Source of the DNA: Phytophthora colocasiae
Lineage: Eukaryota > Oomycota > Peronosporomycetes > Peronosporales > Peronosporaceae
Direction of reading: 5' to 3'
DNA: 64,000 bases
NCBI GenBank assembly: GCA_018806915.1
Contig: JAGKQI010000067.1
Location: 186,001 to 250,000 of the forward strand
Below are positions 20,358 to 30,730 of this stretch, piece after piece. A program made the position numbers and the translations under genes. Each line of letters begins with the position of its first letter. Position 1 is the stretch's first letter. The notes under the pieces were generated by a model that worked only from the letters and a program-made list of their open reading frames with translations, was not told where the DNA came from and did not search any database.

Positions 20358-21977
20358 ATGGCACCGATCTCTAAATCAGCCAAGAGCAGTCCCAGAGGAT
20401 GGATGTCGACCACGAAGTCCGTCAAGAGTCCCAAGGAGATGCTGGACTACAAGAAGTGGGGCAATGTCAAGACGTGGACGTTTGCGCAGCTATTGGCCAG
20501 TTCATTTGCTAAGGTTTCGCTGGAGGATGCCATGAGAAACGGCGGTAGTTCGCCGATGATCGAAAAGAAACAGAGTAAAGATGAGAAGAGCAGGAAGGTG
20601 TCCAGTGGTAATAACGACTGGGACTGTTCGTACAGCTGCCTCAAAGCGGCACCACCGTCGGCAGTTTCGTCGTCGACAAGCACGGTGGTGTCTGACTCGA
20701 AGTCGTCAGGTGGGAACAATGACTGGGACTGTTCGTACACTAGTTTGAAGACTGTTCCGTCTCGTCCAACGATCTCGGCGTCGTCGTCTTCCAGCACGTT
20801 GCTGTCGGATGCTGAGGTGAGCCACCTCAGACACTCGATCGAGGAACTGCTGGAACATGAGGAGACAGTGGAAGAAGAGTCTGAGGAAGAGCTGTTGACA
20901 TGCCGTGACCCAACGCGCTATGTGTTCGACATTGTTCGTATCATTGGCTCTGGATCCTATGGCACCGTGTTGCTGTGTCGCTTGCGTGCATGCCCCAACC
21001 GCCTTTTTGCGGTGAAAGTCGTGTACAAGTCGAAGCTTGGTAGCATCAACGGTCTAGATGGAGACAGGAATGCTTCTCGTGAGGCAAGGCGCTTGCTTAC
21101 GGAGAAGAAGGTTCTCTGCTCAGTGAATCACCCTTTCATCACCAAGATGTACTGCTCATTTGAAACCCCGGATGCGCTTAACTTCGTGCTGGAATACTGC
21201 CCTGGTGGTGACATGTACTTCCTGTTGGAAAAGTTTTCTAAGAACCGCCTCCCGGAAGACCACGTTCTGTTCTACGCTGCCTCTATTGCACTAGCATTGC
21301 GCTACCTGCACGAGCGCGGCATCTTGTATCGAGACCTTAAGCCTGAAAACATTTTGCTGGATGAAGCTGGTTTCCTGCGCTTGGCTGACTTCGGGTTTGC
21401 TCGTGAGCAGATGCATCGGTCAGAGCAAAGCTGCAAAAGCTTTTGTGGTTCAGCCGACTACATCGCCCCTGAGGTGGTGCGTGGTGATGGATACGGTCTA
21501 GCAGCAGATCTGTGGAGCTTTGGCTGCGTGGTATATGAGTTACTTACCGGATACCCACCGTTCTACTCGCCGCGCGATCGCGTTTTGCTGTTCCGCAAGA
21601 TTGAAGAGGAAAAACCCAGCTTCCCGAATTACTTCTCGCCTGATCTGTGTGCCTTCCTCTCCGGGCTGCTCCACAAGGACCCCATTCAGCGTCTTGGTAA
21701 TGGACCCAGCGGGCTGCAAGAGATCTTTGATCACCCGTTCTTCGCGAATATAAGCTGGCACCGCCTGGAGTCGAAGCAAGTGGCTCCTCCGATTGTTCCC
21801 AATCTGGTAAGTGACCTGGACACTTCGAACTTCGAAGACCAGTTCACGTCACAGCAAGTTGAGGGCCACCTCGTGTATGAAGAGCGGGAACCCCAGGGTG
21901 CTACATCTGATGAGGAAGAGAATAACTTCTACTTCGGTGACTTTGACTGGTGTGCTGACGCATCACATTTCAAATAA
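20358..21977 (+). CDS. AGC-family serine/threonine protein kinase
   Basis: An intact 539-aa kinase. The first 180 residues are disordered and contain two copies of GNNDWDCSY (about residues 85 and 118). The kinase domain starts near residue 189: glycine loop IGSGSYGTV, lysine in FAVKVVYKSK, YRDLKPENILL catalytic loop, LADFGFARE (DFG), activation loop KSFCGSADYIAPEV, then DLWSFGCVVYELLTGYPPF. The FCGS/YIAPE context and the C-terminal extension are typical of AGC kinases. The tail has NFYFGDFDW, an FxxF-type hydrophobic motif in which Asp stands where many AGC kinases carry a phosphorylated Ser/Thr. PDK1-type phosphorylation of the activation loop Ser is likely. No PH, C1 or C2 domain is visible; substrate unknown. 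Confidence 0.9.
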   Translation: MAPISKSAKSSPRGWMSTTKSVKSPKEMLDYKKWGNVKTWTFAQLLASSFAKVSLEDAMRNGGSSPMIEKKQSKDEKSRKVSSGNNDWDCSYSCLKAAPPSAVSSSTSTVVSDSKSSGGNNDWDCSYTSLKTVPSRPTISASSSSSTLLSDAEVSHLRHSIEELLEHEETVEEESEEELLTCRDPTRYVFDIVRIIGSGSYGTVLLCRLRACPNRLFAVKVVYKSKLGSINGLDGDRNASREARRLLTEKKVLCSVNHPFITKMYCSFETPDALNFVLEYCPGGDMYFLLEKFSKNRLPEDHVLFYAASIALALRYLHERGILYRDLKPENILLDEAGFLRLADFGFAREQMHRSEQSCKSFCGSADYIAPEVVRGDGYGLAADLWSFGCVVYELLTGYPPFYSPRDRVLLFRKIEEEKPSFPNYFSPDLCAFLSGLLHKDPIQRLGNGPSGLQEIFDHPFFANISWHRLESKQVAPPIVPNLVSDLDTSNFEDQFTSQQVEGHLVYEEREPQGATSDEEENNFYFGDFDWCADASHFK

Positions 21978-22071
21978 GCGAGAACTCTTGCAACAAGAAC
22001 ACTCGATTATGTGGCACTTGCAGACAATATGCACACTTAAGCAAAAGGATGCAATAAATTATATGTTGGGC

Positions 22072-24966
22072 TTACACGTACAAAATGTAATCGTTATCAG
22101 GAACTTGAGCGCGTTCCTCAATGCATTGCTGAACCCACTCCTTCGTGACAACACGAGGCTCTGGTAAGCCTTGGTGACGTAGGTTCTTGATTGCAGGAGC
22201 AAGTTCTTCCACGTGAACTGGATCAGCGACAACATGAGTAACAGAAGAGTCAATCACTCGCGAGACTAAGCCTCCATATAGCCTAAATTGCTGCTCAATC
22301 AGCTTCCTCTGACCCACGGAAAGAGCATCCAGAGAAAAATTGGTGTACTGTTGAAAGTGCACCACACAATGAGCCAGGAACGTGACGTCACTATCCATTG
22401 CTTCCGCTTCTTCCATCTCCAGCTCTTTCATCTGGCTTTGCCAAGGCAAACTGCTGGGCTCTTCATTGGAAAACCCCTGCAAAATACGTTGTAAATCGAC
22501 TGGGGTGATATGTTCAGTGAAATGATCTCCATAACAGTCATATTCCTTAGCGAGAAGCTCTCGTTGCGCCTCTGTTGCGAAAATGAAGTCGCTCGCCTTT
22601 AGAGAGATCAACCGAGACGCTGCGACGCAATTGAACACCCATCTAATGTGCACTACATTGAATATGCCTTGCTTCTTCAAATTCACAACCTTAAATCCAG
22701 CATCTCCAGCGGCAACAACATAATGAGTGGTTCCAGCAATCGGATTCTGCACGATAGTGCCCCCAAATGAGTGCAGCAATTTTTCCACTGCTTGTTTTGA
22801 CAAATGCTTCACGTTGTTTCCGACAATGCCGTCTGGAAAAGATGACACAAGATCCACCGGAGGTGCTTCATATTTTCCGGGAAGTACGCAGAATTCCTTT
22901 CCTTCAAACACATTCCGTTCTTGTTCAATGCCATCCAAGTCTGCTCTCGAGTAGTCTTTGAGAACACCTGTGGGACGCCGAGCCGAAATTGTCTGACGCT
23001 TCTTAACGCGACTAGAAGCATGCTTTTGCCCCATAGCTACTTCCGAAGCCCGCTTGGTAGATAGACTACCGCGTGCTGCGTTTAAGTCCTGAAGATTAAT
23101 GCACTGGTACCATTCCTTGTCGTTACGGATTGCCTTGCAGCGAGGGAATCGGATTGTAAGCCCAGTTTGATAAAGCGTCGTGAAGGACAACTCAAAGCCG
23201 TACACTTCGAGAATCTTGGAGTGTCGTGGGTCAATCCAAACATCGGGCCTTAGGTCGCTCTTTTGCGGCTTCCATCCACTGAAATGGGGTGGGATGTTGT
23301 TGTCATCCCAAGGGTGCCAGTACGGCTCCAGTTCTTGGCGCATTTGTTCGAGCTCGTCTGCGTTGTATCCGGTACCAACCTTAGCAAACGTATAAACCAC
23401 AGGACATGCAGCGCCTGGCTGGGTCGCTTCGGCTGCTCCATTCTCATCCAGTGAGTGTGCAAGTACTCCAAGTAAAAAAACTGATACGTTGCCACTGCGA
23501 CGGCGTCCAGTACCATAAAACCCACCAACTATAATGGTGTCAAGATCCGTTGTCATACCAGCATAGTCTGGTTTCAGCTTTAGCCACTTTTTCGTCTTTC
23601 TGCTACTTTCTCCACACATGTAATGCGCGTTCAGGTCTTTCATGATCACACCTTCACCACCGTTTGATATTTGCCGATCGACCTCTGCCATCACTTTCTC
23701 ATGTCTGTCTTTCGCTGACTTGTCGTTAACAAGTTTCTGGTCGATAATTATGATGCGGTGGTCCAACGGCGTCATAATCCGGAGCAGCAATTTTCGGCGG
23801 GCATGAAGCGGCAGGCCCATAACGGCGCTGGTTTCACCGGGACATTTGAATACCTCACGAATCAATTGCTCAGCTTTTGGGCCACCAAGGTAAACCAAAT
23901 CCCACACTACATAACATAACCATCGAGTCGTAGCTTCTCCTTTCCTCACTGCATTGGCTGTATTTTTCAAAAGTCCAAATTCACGAAGGCGATACTCTGC
24001 ATTATCCCAGACCATCATCTCTCCATCCAAAATACAATCCACTCCAGGTTCCACTTGTGACAGCACATGCGGTTTGATTGACGGAGCATAGTTCTCGGTG
24101 TAGTTGATCCCATTCCTCGATATAAATTGCACCTCCTTCCCTTTAACGTGGCACGTAATTCGTTCACCATCCAGCTTCGGCTCCATGACAAATGCGTCCG
24201 CATTGATCGCAGTGATACATTCTCCAAAGTTCACTCGTTTCGCCAGCATCGGTGTAAACACTTGAAACGGGTCAAGCTGAGGCACATACCTCACCGCCGA
24301 GTTCCGCAGTTCCCTACATACTTTGTGCAGATCGTTTGTATGGTTATACATCTCCATCGCGTCCGGGTGAATAAATTTCAGAACCCTTTCATGCCTTAAC
24401 CCGATCTTCAGGTCTTTCAGCACCACTCGAATAACCCACTTCTGCTCGTCAGCAGAATATTCCGTCGCCAACTTCATAAACACTTTTTTCCTGGCTGCAT
24501 TGCTATCAGCCCGAACCAGTTGATCCAGCAGCTCATTAACATCTCTCAGTGTGTGCTGCTGCTTAGATTTGGCCCTTGCACTCTGATACAGCACAACATC
24601 AAAGAGAACAGCAGCAAAATCCCCAACAGATTTGCTATCGACGATCTTGGGGTCGTTGAAATGCTCCAATTTCTGTGCATCCTTGCTAATAGGCGCGAGA
24701 CCTAATACATCAACGTACATCTTGGCAATCTTCTTCTCTTTCAGCATGTATGTGCGCTCGCGATCTAGTTGGGGCAGTACAAGACGGATAAGCGGGTACA
24801 GATCGCCACCGCCCACTTGAGCTCGCAGACTCGAGCTGAACAGCAGCTCCAACTTTGTATCATTCTTGCGTGTGGCCTCCACAGCCTTAAGCACAGAGCA
24901 AAGCGCTGTAAACGACAGTTCAAGCGCCGCGCGCTGGTCCTGCGTTGCTTCTTCAGTCGATGGCAT
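22072..24966 (-). CDS. LIG4: DNA ligase IV
   Basis: An uninterrupted 964-aa ATP-dependent DNA ligase that seals double-strand breaks in classical non-homologous end joining, normally with XRCC4. Read from 24966, it shows an N-terminal DNA-binding domain, then motif I EPKLDGER with the adenylated lysine (about residue 268), RNGINYTENY, motif III DCILDGEMMVWD, motif IV GGEGVIMKDL and motif V KKWLKLKPDY. Two BRCT domains follow: one around residues 695-800 (GTTHYVVA, WVFNCVAASRLI) and one at the C-terminus (VTHVVADP, VVTKEWVQQCIEE). Two BRCTs flanking an XRCC4-binding linker distinguish LIG4 from ligases I and III. The start MPSTEEATQ is followed directly by the expected domain. Confidence 0.93.
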   Translation of the reverse strand: MPSTEEATQDQRAALELSFTALCSVLKAVEATRKNDTKLELLFSSSLRAQVGGGDLYPLIRLVLPQLDRERTYMLKEKKIAKMYVDVLGLAPISKDAQKLEHFNDPKIVDSKSVGDFAAVLFDVVLYQSARAKSKQQHTLRDVNELLDQLVRADSNAARKKVFMKLATEYSADEQKWVIRVVLKDLKIGLRHERVLKFIHPDAMEMYNHTNDLHKVCRELRNSAVRYVPQLDPFQVFTPMLAKRVNFGECITAINADAFVMEPKLDGERITCHVKGKEVQFISRNGINYTENYAPSIKPHVLSQVEPGVDCILDGEMMVWDNAEYRLREFGLLKNTANAVRKGEATTRWLCYVVWDLVYLGGPKAEQLIREVFKCPGETSAVMGLPLHARRKLLLRIMTPLDHRIIIIDQKLVNDKSAKDRHEKVMAEVDRQISNGGEGVIMKDLNAHYMCGESSRKTKKWLKLKPDYAGMTTDLDTIIVGGFYGTGRRRSGNVSVFLLGVLAHSLDENGAAEATQPGAACPVVYTFAKVGTGYNADELEQMRQELEPYWHPWDDNNIPPHFSGWKPQKSDLRPDVWIDPRHSKILEVYGFELSFTTLYQTGLTIRFPRCKAIRNDKEWYQCINLQDLNAARGSLSTKRASEVAMGQKHASSRVKKRQTISARRPTGVLKDYSRADLDGIEQERNVFEGKEFCVLPGKYEAPPVDLVSSFPDGIVGNNVKHLSKQAVEKLLHSFGGTIVQNPIAGTTHYVVAAGDAGFKVVNLKKQGIFNVVHIRWVFNCVAASRLISLKASDFIFATEAQRELLAKEYDCYGDHFTEHITPVDLQRILQGFSNEEPSSLPWQSQMKELEMEEAEAMDSDVTFLAHCVVHFQQYTNFSLDALSVGQRKLIEQQFRLYGGLVSRVIDSSVTHVVADPVHVEELAPAIKNLRHQGLPEPRVVTKEWVQQCIEERAQVPDNDYILYV

Positions 24967-26247
24967 CTTGACAAGGGAACCAAGAGTGATGGTCGATAGG
25001 TTTTGACCAATGGAAATTGCGAAGTCGCAATGTCCAACTCAAATGTTTTTCTTCCAGTTTCATAAAAGTCTCGGTAGCTCGCAAGAGATAACATATGGCT
25101 ACACTTAGTTAGAGCCTGTTCGCTTCACTGCTGGAGATGGAGACGGCATACCTAGCCCCGATTAGGTTGGTTTTGATTGGCTAAAAGACGGCAGGTTTCA
25201 ACAACGCATCTGGAGACGTTTCAACGTTTTATGTACCATTCCTCTCCACCTCCGGGAGGTGGAGAAGGAGAGAGAGAGCTGGAGACAGCATCCACAAACA
25301 CAAAACTTCTAGAACAAAACAACATTCATGAACGACGAAGACTTGGTGCTGGCTGTTTGCGCGGCTGTAGGTCACGCCATGGCATCGATTGGAGCTGATA
25401 GAGCGCCGTTTCCGCGAAGGAGTCCTTCACAGATTCTCACCGTGACATCCCTGCATTTTGACGACCAGCAACTCCACTGGTAGCAGTAAGCACACTACCC
25501 CCTCCATCGTTACTTGAGACAGCAGCTTGTCGTTGATACCCCGCACCTCCAGGCGTTGCAGTCAGCGCCGCAGAAAGCTGTGCGAGAGGAAAGCTCAACG
25601 TATCCTGGTCATCATCCCCTGGGCTCAGTGACATCGCACGATCTCCACTGTCATTTCCTCGGGCAAAACCGGCATCTTCTGCCAGTTGCGAAGGAGAAAG
25701 CGGCGTGTAAGCTGCCCGTGAGGCTTGGTTGCGGGGGGCCATCGCGATGGAGCTGTCTTTGTCTGGCTGTCGAGGTGCTGGACAACTCTGGTGTGTAATT
25801 GGTCAAAAGTTTTATGTGGGGATGGAGCTGTAGCGAACGCAGCTCAAGACGATACGGGACTTTTTCTACTGCGATCTCTACCCGAGGTACAAAGCGAACA
25901 CGCTCTTACATAACGTGGATTCACCCAGGTGAACATGTGCATTGACTTCGTTCATGTGTAGTCAGTTTAGTTCTGGCGAGTGAAGGCAATGAAGGACTTC
26001 CAAAAATCGCCTATGCACACGGACCAAACCTCTCCCATATGGAGGACTATCGACGTACCATATCGGTACCAAGCGATGGTCAGACAGCAAAGACGTCTGA
26101 CCAAGTGAGGTGACTTGGTACACGTTTAGTTCTTAGGTCAACGGTGTTTTTCATGTTCTGGGCGAGAACAACGAAAATGCAGCGAGTTGATCAGAAGCTC
26201 TCATTTTCAATTTGCCTACACAAGAGCTACACGTACCTCTGTCTACC
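24967..26247. other. Intergenic region between LIG4 and a Harbinger element
   Basis: About 1.3 kb with one small ORF (separate entry) and no recognised gene. It should hold the LIG4 promoter and, towards the right, the left end of the Harbinger element. A short hairpin of the ACCAAGT/ACTTGGT type lies near 26097-26120; element edges could not be fixed. Confidence 0.4.
25437..25742 (-). CDS. Small low-complexity ORF, doubtful
   Basis: A 101-aa minus-strand ORF starting MAPRNQASRAAYTPLSPSQL. The composition is Ala/Gly/Ser/Asp-rich and disordered, with no recognised domain. It could be a small protein, or a chance frame in GC-rich intergenic DNA; the complementary frame is also open. Confidence 0.25.
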   Translation of the reverse strand: MAPRNQASRAAYTPLSPSQLAEDAGFARGNDSGDRAMSLSPGDDDQDTLSFPLAQLSAALTATPGGAGYQRQAAVSSNDGGGSVLTATSGVAGRQNAGMSR

Positions 26248-27307
26248 ATGGCGCCAACCGGAAAGGGGAAAGGCAAGACTAAGGGGAAGAACTTCACGAA
26301 GTCGGAGATCATGCGTAAGGCAGGCTGATGACATTCTATTTAATGGCGTGGCTGACTTGTCTATCCACTTTAGGAATGCTGGACATCGTGGAAGATATTC
26401 TTCCGTTTGGTGCTGAGCAGTGGCAAAACGCTGCGTCTCAGTTCAACACGAACATCCCTGCAGGTTGGACCGAAAGAGATGGTGACAGCCTAAAGAGAAA
26501 ATTCCAGAAGCTCGTGCGAGTGCCCAAGCCGACTGGTACGCGGTGAATGTGCTGCAGTATTGCGTATCCATCTAATTGGTTTGCGGTCGTGCAGGTGACG
26601 GCACGTGTCCGGAGGTGGTTCGACGAGCTAAACGCTTGCAGTACGCCATTGAGGCGGCTATGGCGGTAGTCGATCTCAATGATGACTTTGTCGAGGCGGC
26701 TCCTGCAGAGCTGCATGACCGTACTGTTCACTCACCTCGAGTTGAAGAGAACGCTGATGCTGACGGAGCAACAAGTCCTCCAACACCAGCGTCGTCTTCG
26801 GAGCCTGAACCTCAAACTCCAAGTGACACATCAGCTACATCTACCCCATTGCAGGCTACAGCACGAGCCGGAATGGAGCCGTCGGAGTTAGCAGAGCTCT
26901 CTCGTGCACTTGGCAAGCGCTCGTCGCCCTCCAACACAGACGCGTCGCTCAGCCAAACCGCTAGACGACGCATCAAGCTGGATCAGTTGATCGAGAATGT
27001 TGCTGATGGTATGCGCTCGGAACGAGAATCACCAGGAGAAGCTCAGTCCATGATGGCCATGTTGTTGGCAATGGAGGAGCGTCATGCAGCCGAAGCAGAG
27101 TACCGACGTGAGCGGGAGCGGTACGAGCGGCAGCGCGAAGCCCGCGAATCGGTGAATCAGCAAATGCTAACAATGCTTGTCGCTCAACTTGTGGGCGGAA
27201 AATTCGTGTATCCAAAAGACACGACCAACCAAGATCGCACGGAAGATGACGCGGTAGGTGCCAACAACGACGAGAGCAAGCACGAGGAGAGCAAGCGCGA
27301 GGAGTAA
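26248..27307 (+). CDS. Myb/SANT-like protein (oomycete transposon-associated), three exons
   Basis: Start ATG 26248 (MAPTGKGKGKTKGKNFTKSE), exon 1 to 26314, GT-AG intron 26315-26373, exon 2 26374-26535, GT-AG intron 26536-26594, exon 3 26595-27307. Splicing joins SEIMR to MLDIVEDILPFGAEQW and PTG to DGTCPEVVRRAKRLQYAIE, giving one continuous SANT-like fold followed by an acidic linker and a long charged C-terminal helix (RRERERYERQREARES) likely to be a coiled coil. Similar proteins are common beside HARBI1-like transposases in Phytophthora (remembered as DUF6818). They are thought to bring the transposase to element ends. No disrupting mutation is seen, unlike in the partner transposase. Confidence 0.75.
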
Positions 27308-27439
27308 GTGGGGTCAAGCTCACGATTGTTAGAAGTAAATGGACGAGCTCTACAAACAATCAGAAAAATACATTTACTTGTTTGGCGTGAATACCGTGCG
27401 AATTTGGCTAATCCCTGTTGTGCGTACGCGTAAGTTGTA

Positions 27440-28355
27440 CAAATGATAGATATTCTACAAAAGCAAAGCACGCTTGTTTGGATCAAACGGCAAGGGTAGC
27501 TGTAAACGTCGAAAGCATTTAGAAGCACAGCCCATACCCCATTCAGCAGCCTGCCGGACGGAGGTAATAGCTGCACTCATTGCCAACAAGCCGACTCGGC
27601 ATTCCGGACTTGCTCGTTCAAGATCTCCGTCTTTAAGTGGAGTTATGATTCTCATCCGACAGGAAGCGCTGACGGGAAAAGCCGAATCTGTAGCACAGCA
27701 TCCTTTATCCATAGTTTTCACTGGATTCCCTAACACTCGCTGGAGTTGACGGCTCATCTCGCCGTCGTTCCAGGAGCCAGGAAGTGACAGTAGCCTCGGG
27801 AATGTCTCTCAAAGCCGCTTGCAAAGCTTTTTCTGCATATTGCATCGTTCTACTTAGTGTAGCTGGAGGAACTCCGAATAACTCGCAAAGAGTCTTTTGC
27901 TCAACGGCGGCGGTGTAGAAGTGGAGCAAACACGCGAGAACGTTGTTCTTAGTCGTGAATCGACGAGGTCGACCTCGTTTCGACGGACCAGACTTGACAA
28001 CATAATGACGACTAAATACCTTCAGCAGCATATCGTATGTGACTGGGTCAATGGATACGGTGCTAATGAACGACTTGCGGCAGCGTGCCCGATACATGTG
28101 CGCCCACGCACAATATGAGTTCGACAGCAAGGACGCAGCCGTCACGTAGTTTCGCTCACGATCGAGCATCCGTAGCCGCAGTAACATTGCCAGACGCTTG
28201 ACTTGTGCACAGTACCGCAGTCTTCGTTCCCGGTCTTGGACGAAGAGCATCATCGCAACGCGAGCAACAGCACCTTGACGACGCATGAGCATCGACAGAA
28301 ATTCCGAACTAAGCTCTGCCCTTTGGGATGTTTTTGGTGGGCTCGAGTGGACCAA
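27440..28355 (-). pseudogene. HARBI1-like DDE transposase, internally deleted
   Basis: Read from 28355, an open frame of 216 codons encodes the N-terminal part typical of HARBI1-like transposases: SFISTVSIDPVTYDML, GRPRRFTTKNNVLACLLHFY and LCELFGVPPATLSRTM. It then leaves frame near 27750. The next frame (27757 leftwards) contains ITSVRQAAEWGMGCASKCFRRL and LPLPFD, the C-terminal part of the same family. Everything between, including all catalytic D-D-E residues, is missing. This is the usual structure of a non-autonomous deletion derivative. Confidence 0.75.
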
Positions 28356-28632
28356 AGGAGGACTATACCACCACCAAGTGGTGTACTATATCGCACCCAC
28401 ATATGGGTTTGGTACGGCATGTGGGAGATTTTTGGAAGTCCTTCAATATGCTGCTTGGTGCTGTCATCGAGGTCGCGAGTGCAGCGTATGAGCTGTCGAC
28501 GGTGGTGACGGATGTGATTCTCAATTACGAGTACATTAATCGCATCTGGGTAGAGGAATACATCTTGTCCATCGTGTTTCTGGTTGTGAGTGGTGTTGTC
28601 TTGGGCTTCGTGGGACTTGGCATCGACAATCT

Positions 28633-28992
28633 TGTTGAACGGTAGGCGCGCTTGAGCGCGCCTCTTGCGAATAAGGCAGCGTGTCTGCCAGCGAGTAAAA
28701 AGTAAAACCTCTCTAAACAATTTATTGTTGAGTTACTTCTATCATTAGCAAGTACGAGAGGGAGTTCAGATCCCATCTGAGATCTGGATAGTGCAGACAG
28801 TTGCTGTCTGCCATCCATTGTGCGATGACGACAAGAGGCGAGGAGTGAGGCCGTAGAGGACGAAGTCCGAAGACGAGCTCACTTCCTCTTTTGCCTCCAG
28901 GTACCGAGCACGGATCTAGAGAGTAGGCTTAGAGGTTAAGAGTATCAATACACTTGATTGAGTTTATCTAGTGTGTTCTGTTCATTCCAACA
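28633..28992 (+). repeat. Copia 5' LTR
   Basis: 360 bp, starting TGTTGAACGG and ending CATTCCAACA. Near the start is a perfect hairpin GGCGCGC-TTGA-GCGCGCC, and near the middle another of the GCAGACAG/CTGTCTGC type. The leader after it is only 11 bases before the gag ATG at 29004, and I could not recognise a tRNA primer-binding site in it. Confidence 0.93.
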
Positions 28993-29003
28993 TTTCAAGT
29001 AAC

Positions 29004-30730
29004 ATGAGCAAGCCCATCAACAGCGGTTTGACTACTATGTTGATGTTCAACGGCGAGCAGGCTCGCTTCGCATCGTGGAAGGACCAAATCCTTGTCCACC
29101 TTGCCTCAAGAAACAGCGAACGCGCTGTCGAGGAGCTCAAGGCTGGTCGAGCAAGGCTTACGATTCGCTACCAGGACTCGTTGACTGGTATGCCGACATT
29201 GACTCCACCGAAAGACGATGCGACGGCTGAGGAAAAGAAGAGCTACGATTTGCATCTGGCCTTTCTTGATCAGCAGGAATCGTACATCAAGGACCTGATC
29301 AGTATGACACTGCCAGCCTCCTATAAGATGAACGAGAAAGTGCATCAACCTGTGCACGTGACTTGGCGTGACGTGGAAAAACGCTACGGGTTGAACACTG
29401 TCTCTGGTGTCGTTGGCCTCGTTCGACAGTTCGAAGAGGCAGTGAATGGCGACTTTAAAAGCGTGAGCCACCTCTTTGCTCGGCTCAAGACCCTGAAGGA
29501 TCAGGTGAGCCGGAACAGCAGCGAGGCTTTGAAGACCGGCGTCATATCATCAAATTTGATGGTTATCAAGGTTCTGGGTGTGCTCCCTAACCATCTGTGG
29601 GGGCAAGCCATCAGCTTTGCGCCTACTGAATTCACGCCTGATCGCGTCGAGTCCAAACTCTGCGCCATCTTCGGCAGCAAGAGCAAGGGTGAGATCATGG
29701 CTCTCGGTAGTGCACAGCCGGTGAATCCCGTTCACGCAGGCAGCAAGTCAAAGCAACCGGTGCTGGGAAAGCGCAAATCCCAGCAGGAACCGATTAACGA
29801 CGTGCACTACAATCACGGACGGATGAAGTGCCGTTACTGTTTCGGCAACCACAATGACATGGATAATGCCGGGCCACACAAGTTTGTGGACTGCCCCAAA
29901 CGGGCTCGAGACTTGTTGGCTGGTGTGAAGCGTCGGAACATCCACGCGTATCTAAGCGGCAGACAAGGCGTCAACGCAGTGAAGAAAGAGCCGCAGCAGC
30001 TCAACAAAAGGGTCAAGGAGCAGGCAAAGAAGCCCAAGCGCGAGGTGACGCTCGAGGAGTGCAAGGCCAAGATGGCTGTCGATGCCTGCAGCGCAGTGCA
30101 GAAATACCTGCCTCTTACTCCTCGTGGATATGAAAGTCCACCACCCAGTTTGTGGAGCTGCCACCGACTCCAGGAAAGGGCACGTTGCCTTTTTCTGACG
30201 ATGACGAACCAATGGATTCGGTTGTCAACGCAGTGGATGTCGACACTGCGAACACCAAAAAGTAAGCATGCGGATGGTGACATCAACATGCAGGAGCCGA
30301 AAGGCGACGTCAGCAATCCAGGGATTGCAGCGACGACTGAGCGCTTTGCCGGCATGATGAGTGAGCTGGAGAACAAGGTACGAACACTGTATCCGCAACT
30401 GTTACAAGAAAGTTCTTTTCTAACTACAGATTCTTGGGTGCTGGATTCAGGTTGCGGACACGGCCTAACCAGCGAAATGGAGCGCTTTGTTACCAAGAGG
30501 CCCAATACACAGTACATGTTCACCTTTGCACAGGGCTCTAAGCACTCAAATACACACATTGGTACAATAAAATTGTATTTTAGTGGACCAAAGGGCATTC
30601 GACCGTTTCTATTTGACAACATAGCAATGGTCCCGCACGCTACCTCGAACATTCTGAGCGAGTTCGGGCTCAGACGCAGTGGGTACCAAATATTGGGCTC
30701 ACTCATTGGAAAGTTCAAATTTGTCCTTTA
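29004..30730 (+). pseudogene. Copia gag and protease region, interrupted by the palindromic element
   Basis: Gag starts at MSKPINSGLTT (29004). It has the UBN2-like capsid region (WKDQILVHLASR, WRDVEKRYG) and a C-x2-C zinc knuckle (CRYCFGNHN, then H and C downstream). Near 30432 comes WVLDSGCGHGLT, the DSG motif of the aspartic protease. The frame stays open but the stretch translated from about 30140 to 30260 (SPPPSLWSCHRLQ and following) looks foreign, whereas the next frame gives VELPPTPGKGTLPF and acidic residues, so two compensating shifts are likely. At 30729-30730 (TA) the coding sequence is broken by the palindromic element and resumes at 31650. Confidence 0.8.

Larger units (their letters stand above)
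26248..28355. mobile_element. PIF/Harbinger element 1: SANT-like gene plus deleted transposase
   Basis: A plus-strand gene for a Myb/SANT-like protein (26248-27307) converges on a minus-strand HARBI1-like transposase relic (about 27440-28355). The two-gene arrangement, with a DDE nuclease and a separate Myb/SANT-like DNA-binding partner, is the hallmark of PIF/Harbinger elements. The transposase has lost its catalytic core, so the copy is non-autonomous. Terminal repeats and the 3-bp target duplication could not be located, so the limits given are those of the genes. Confidence 0.7.

Noticed and set aside
28250..28720. 156-aa minus-strand ORF across the Copia 5' LTR edge
   Set aside because: Crosses the insertion point; not an ancestral gene.
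29834..30718. 294-aa minus-strand ORF
   Set aside because: Antisense to Copia gag and protease, no recognisable content.
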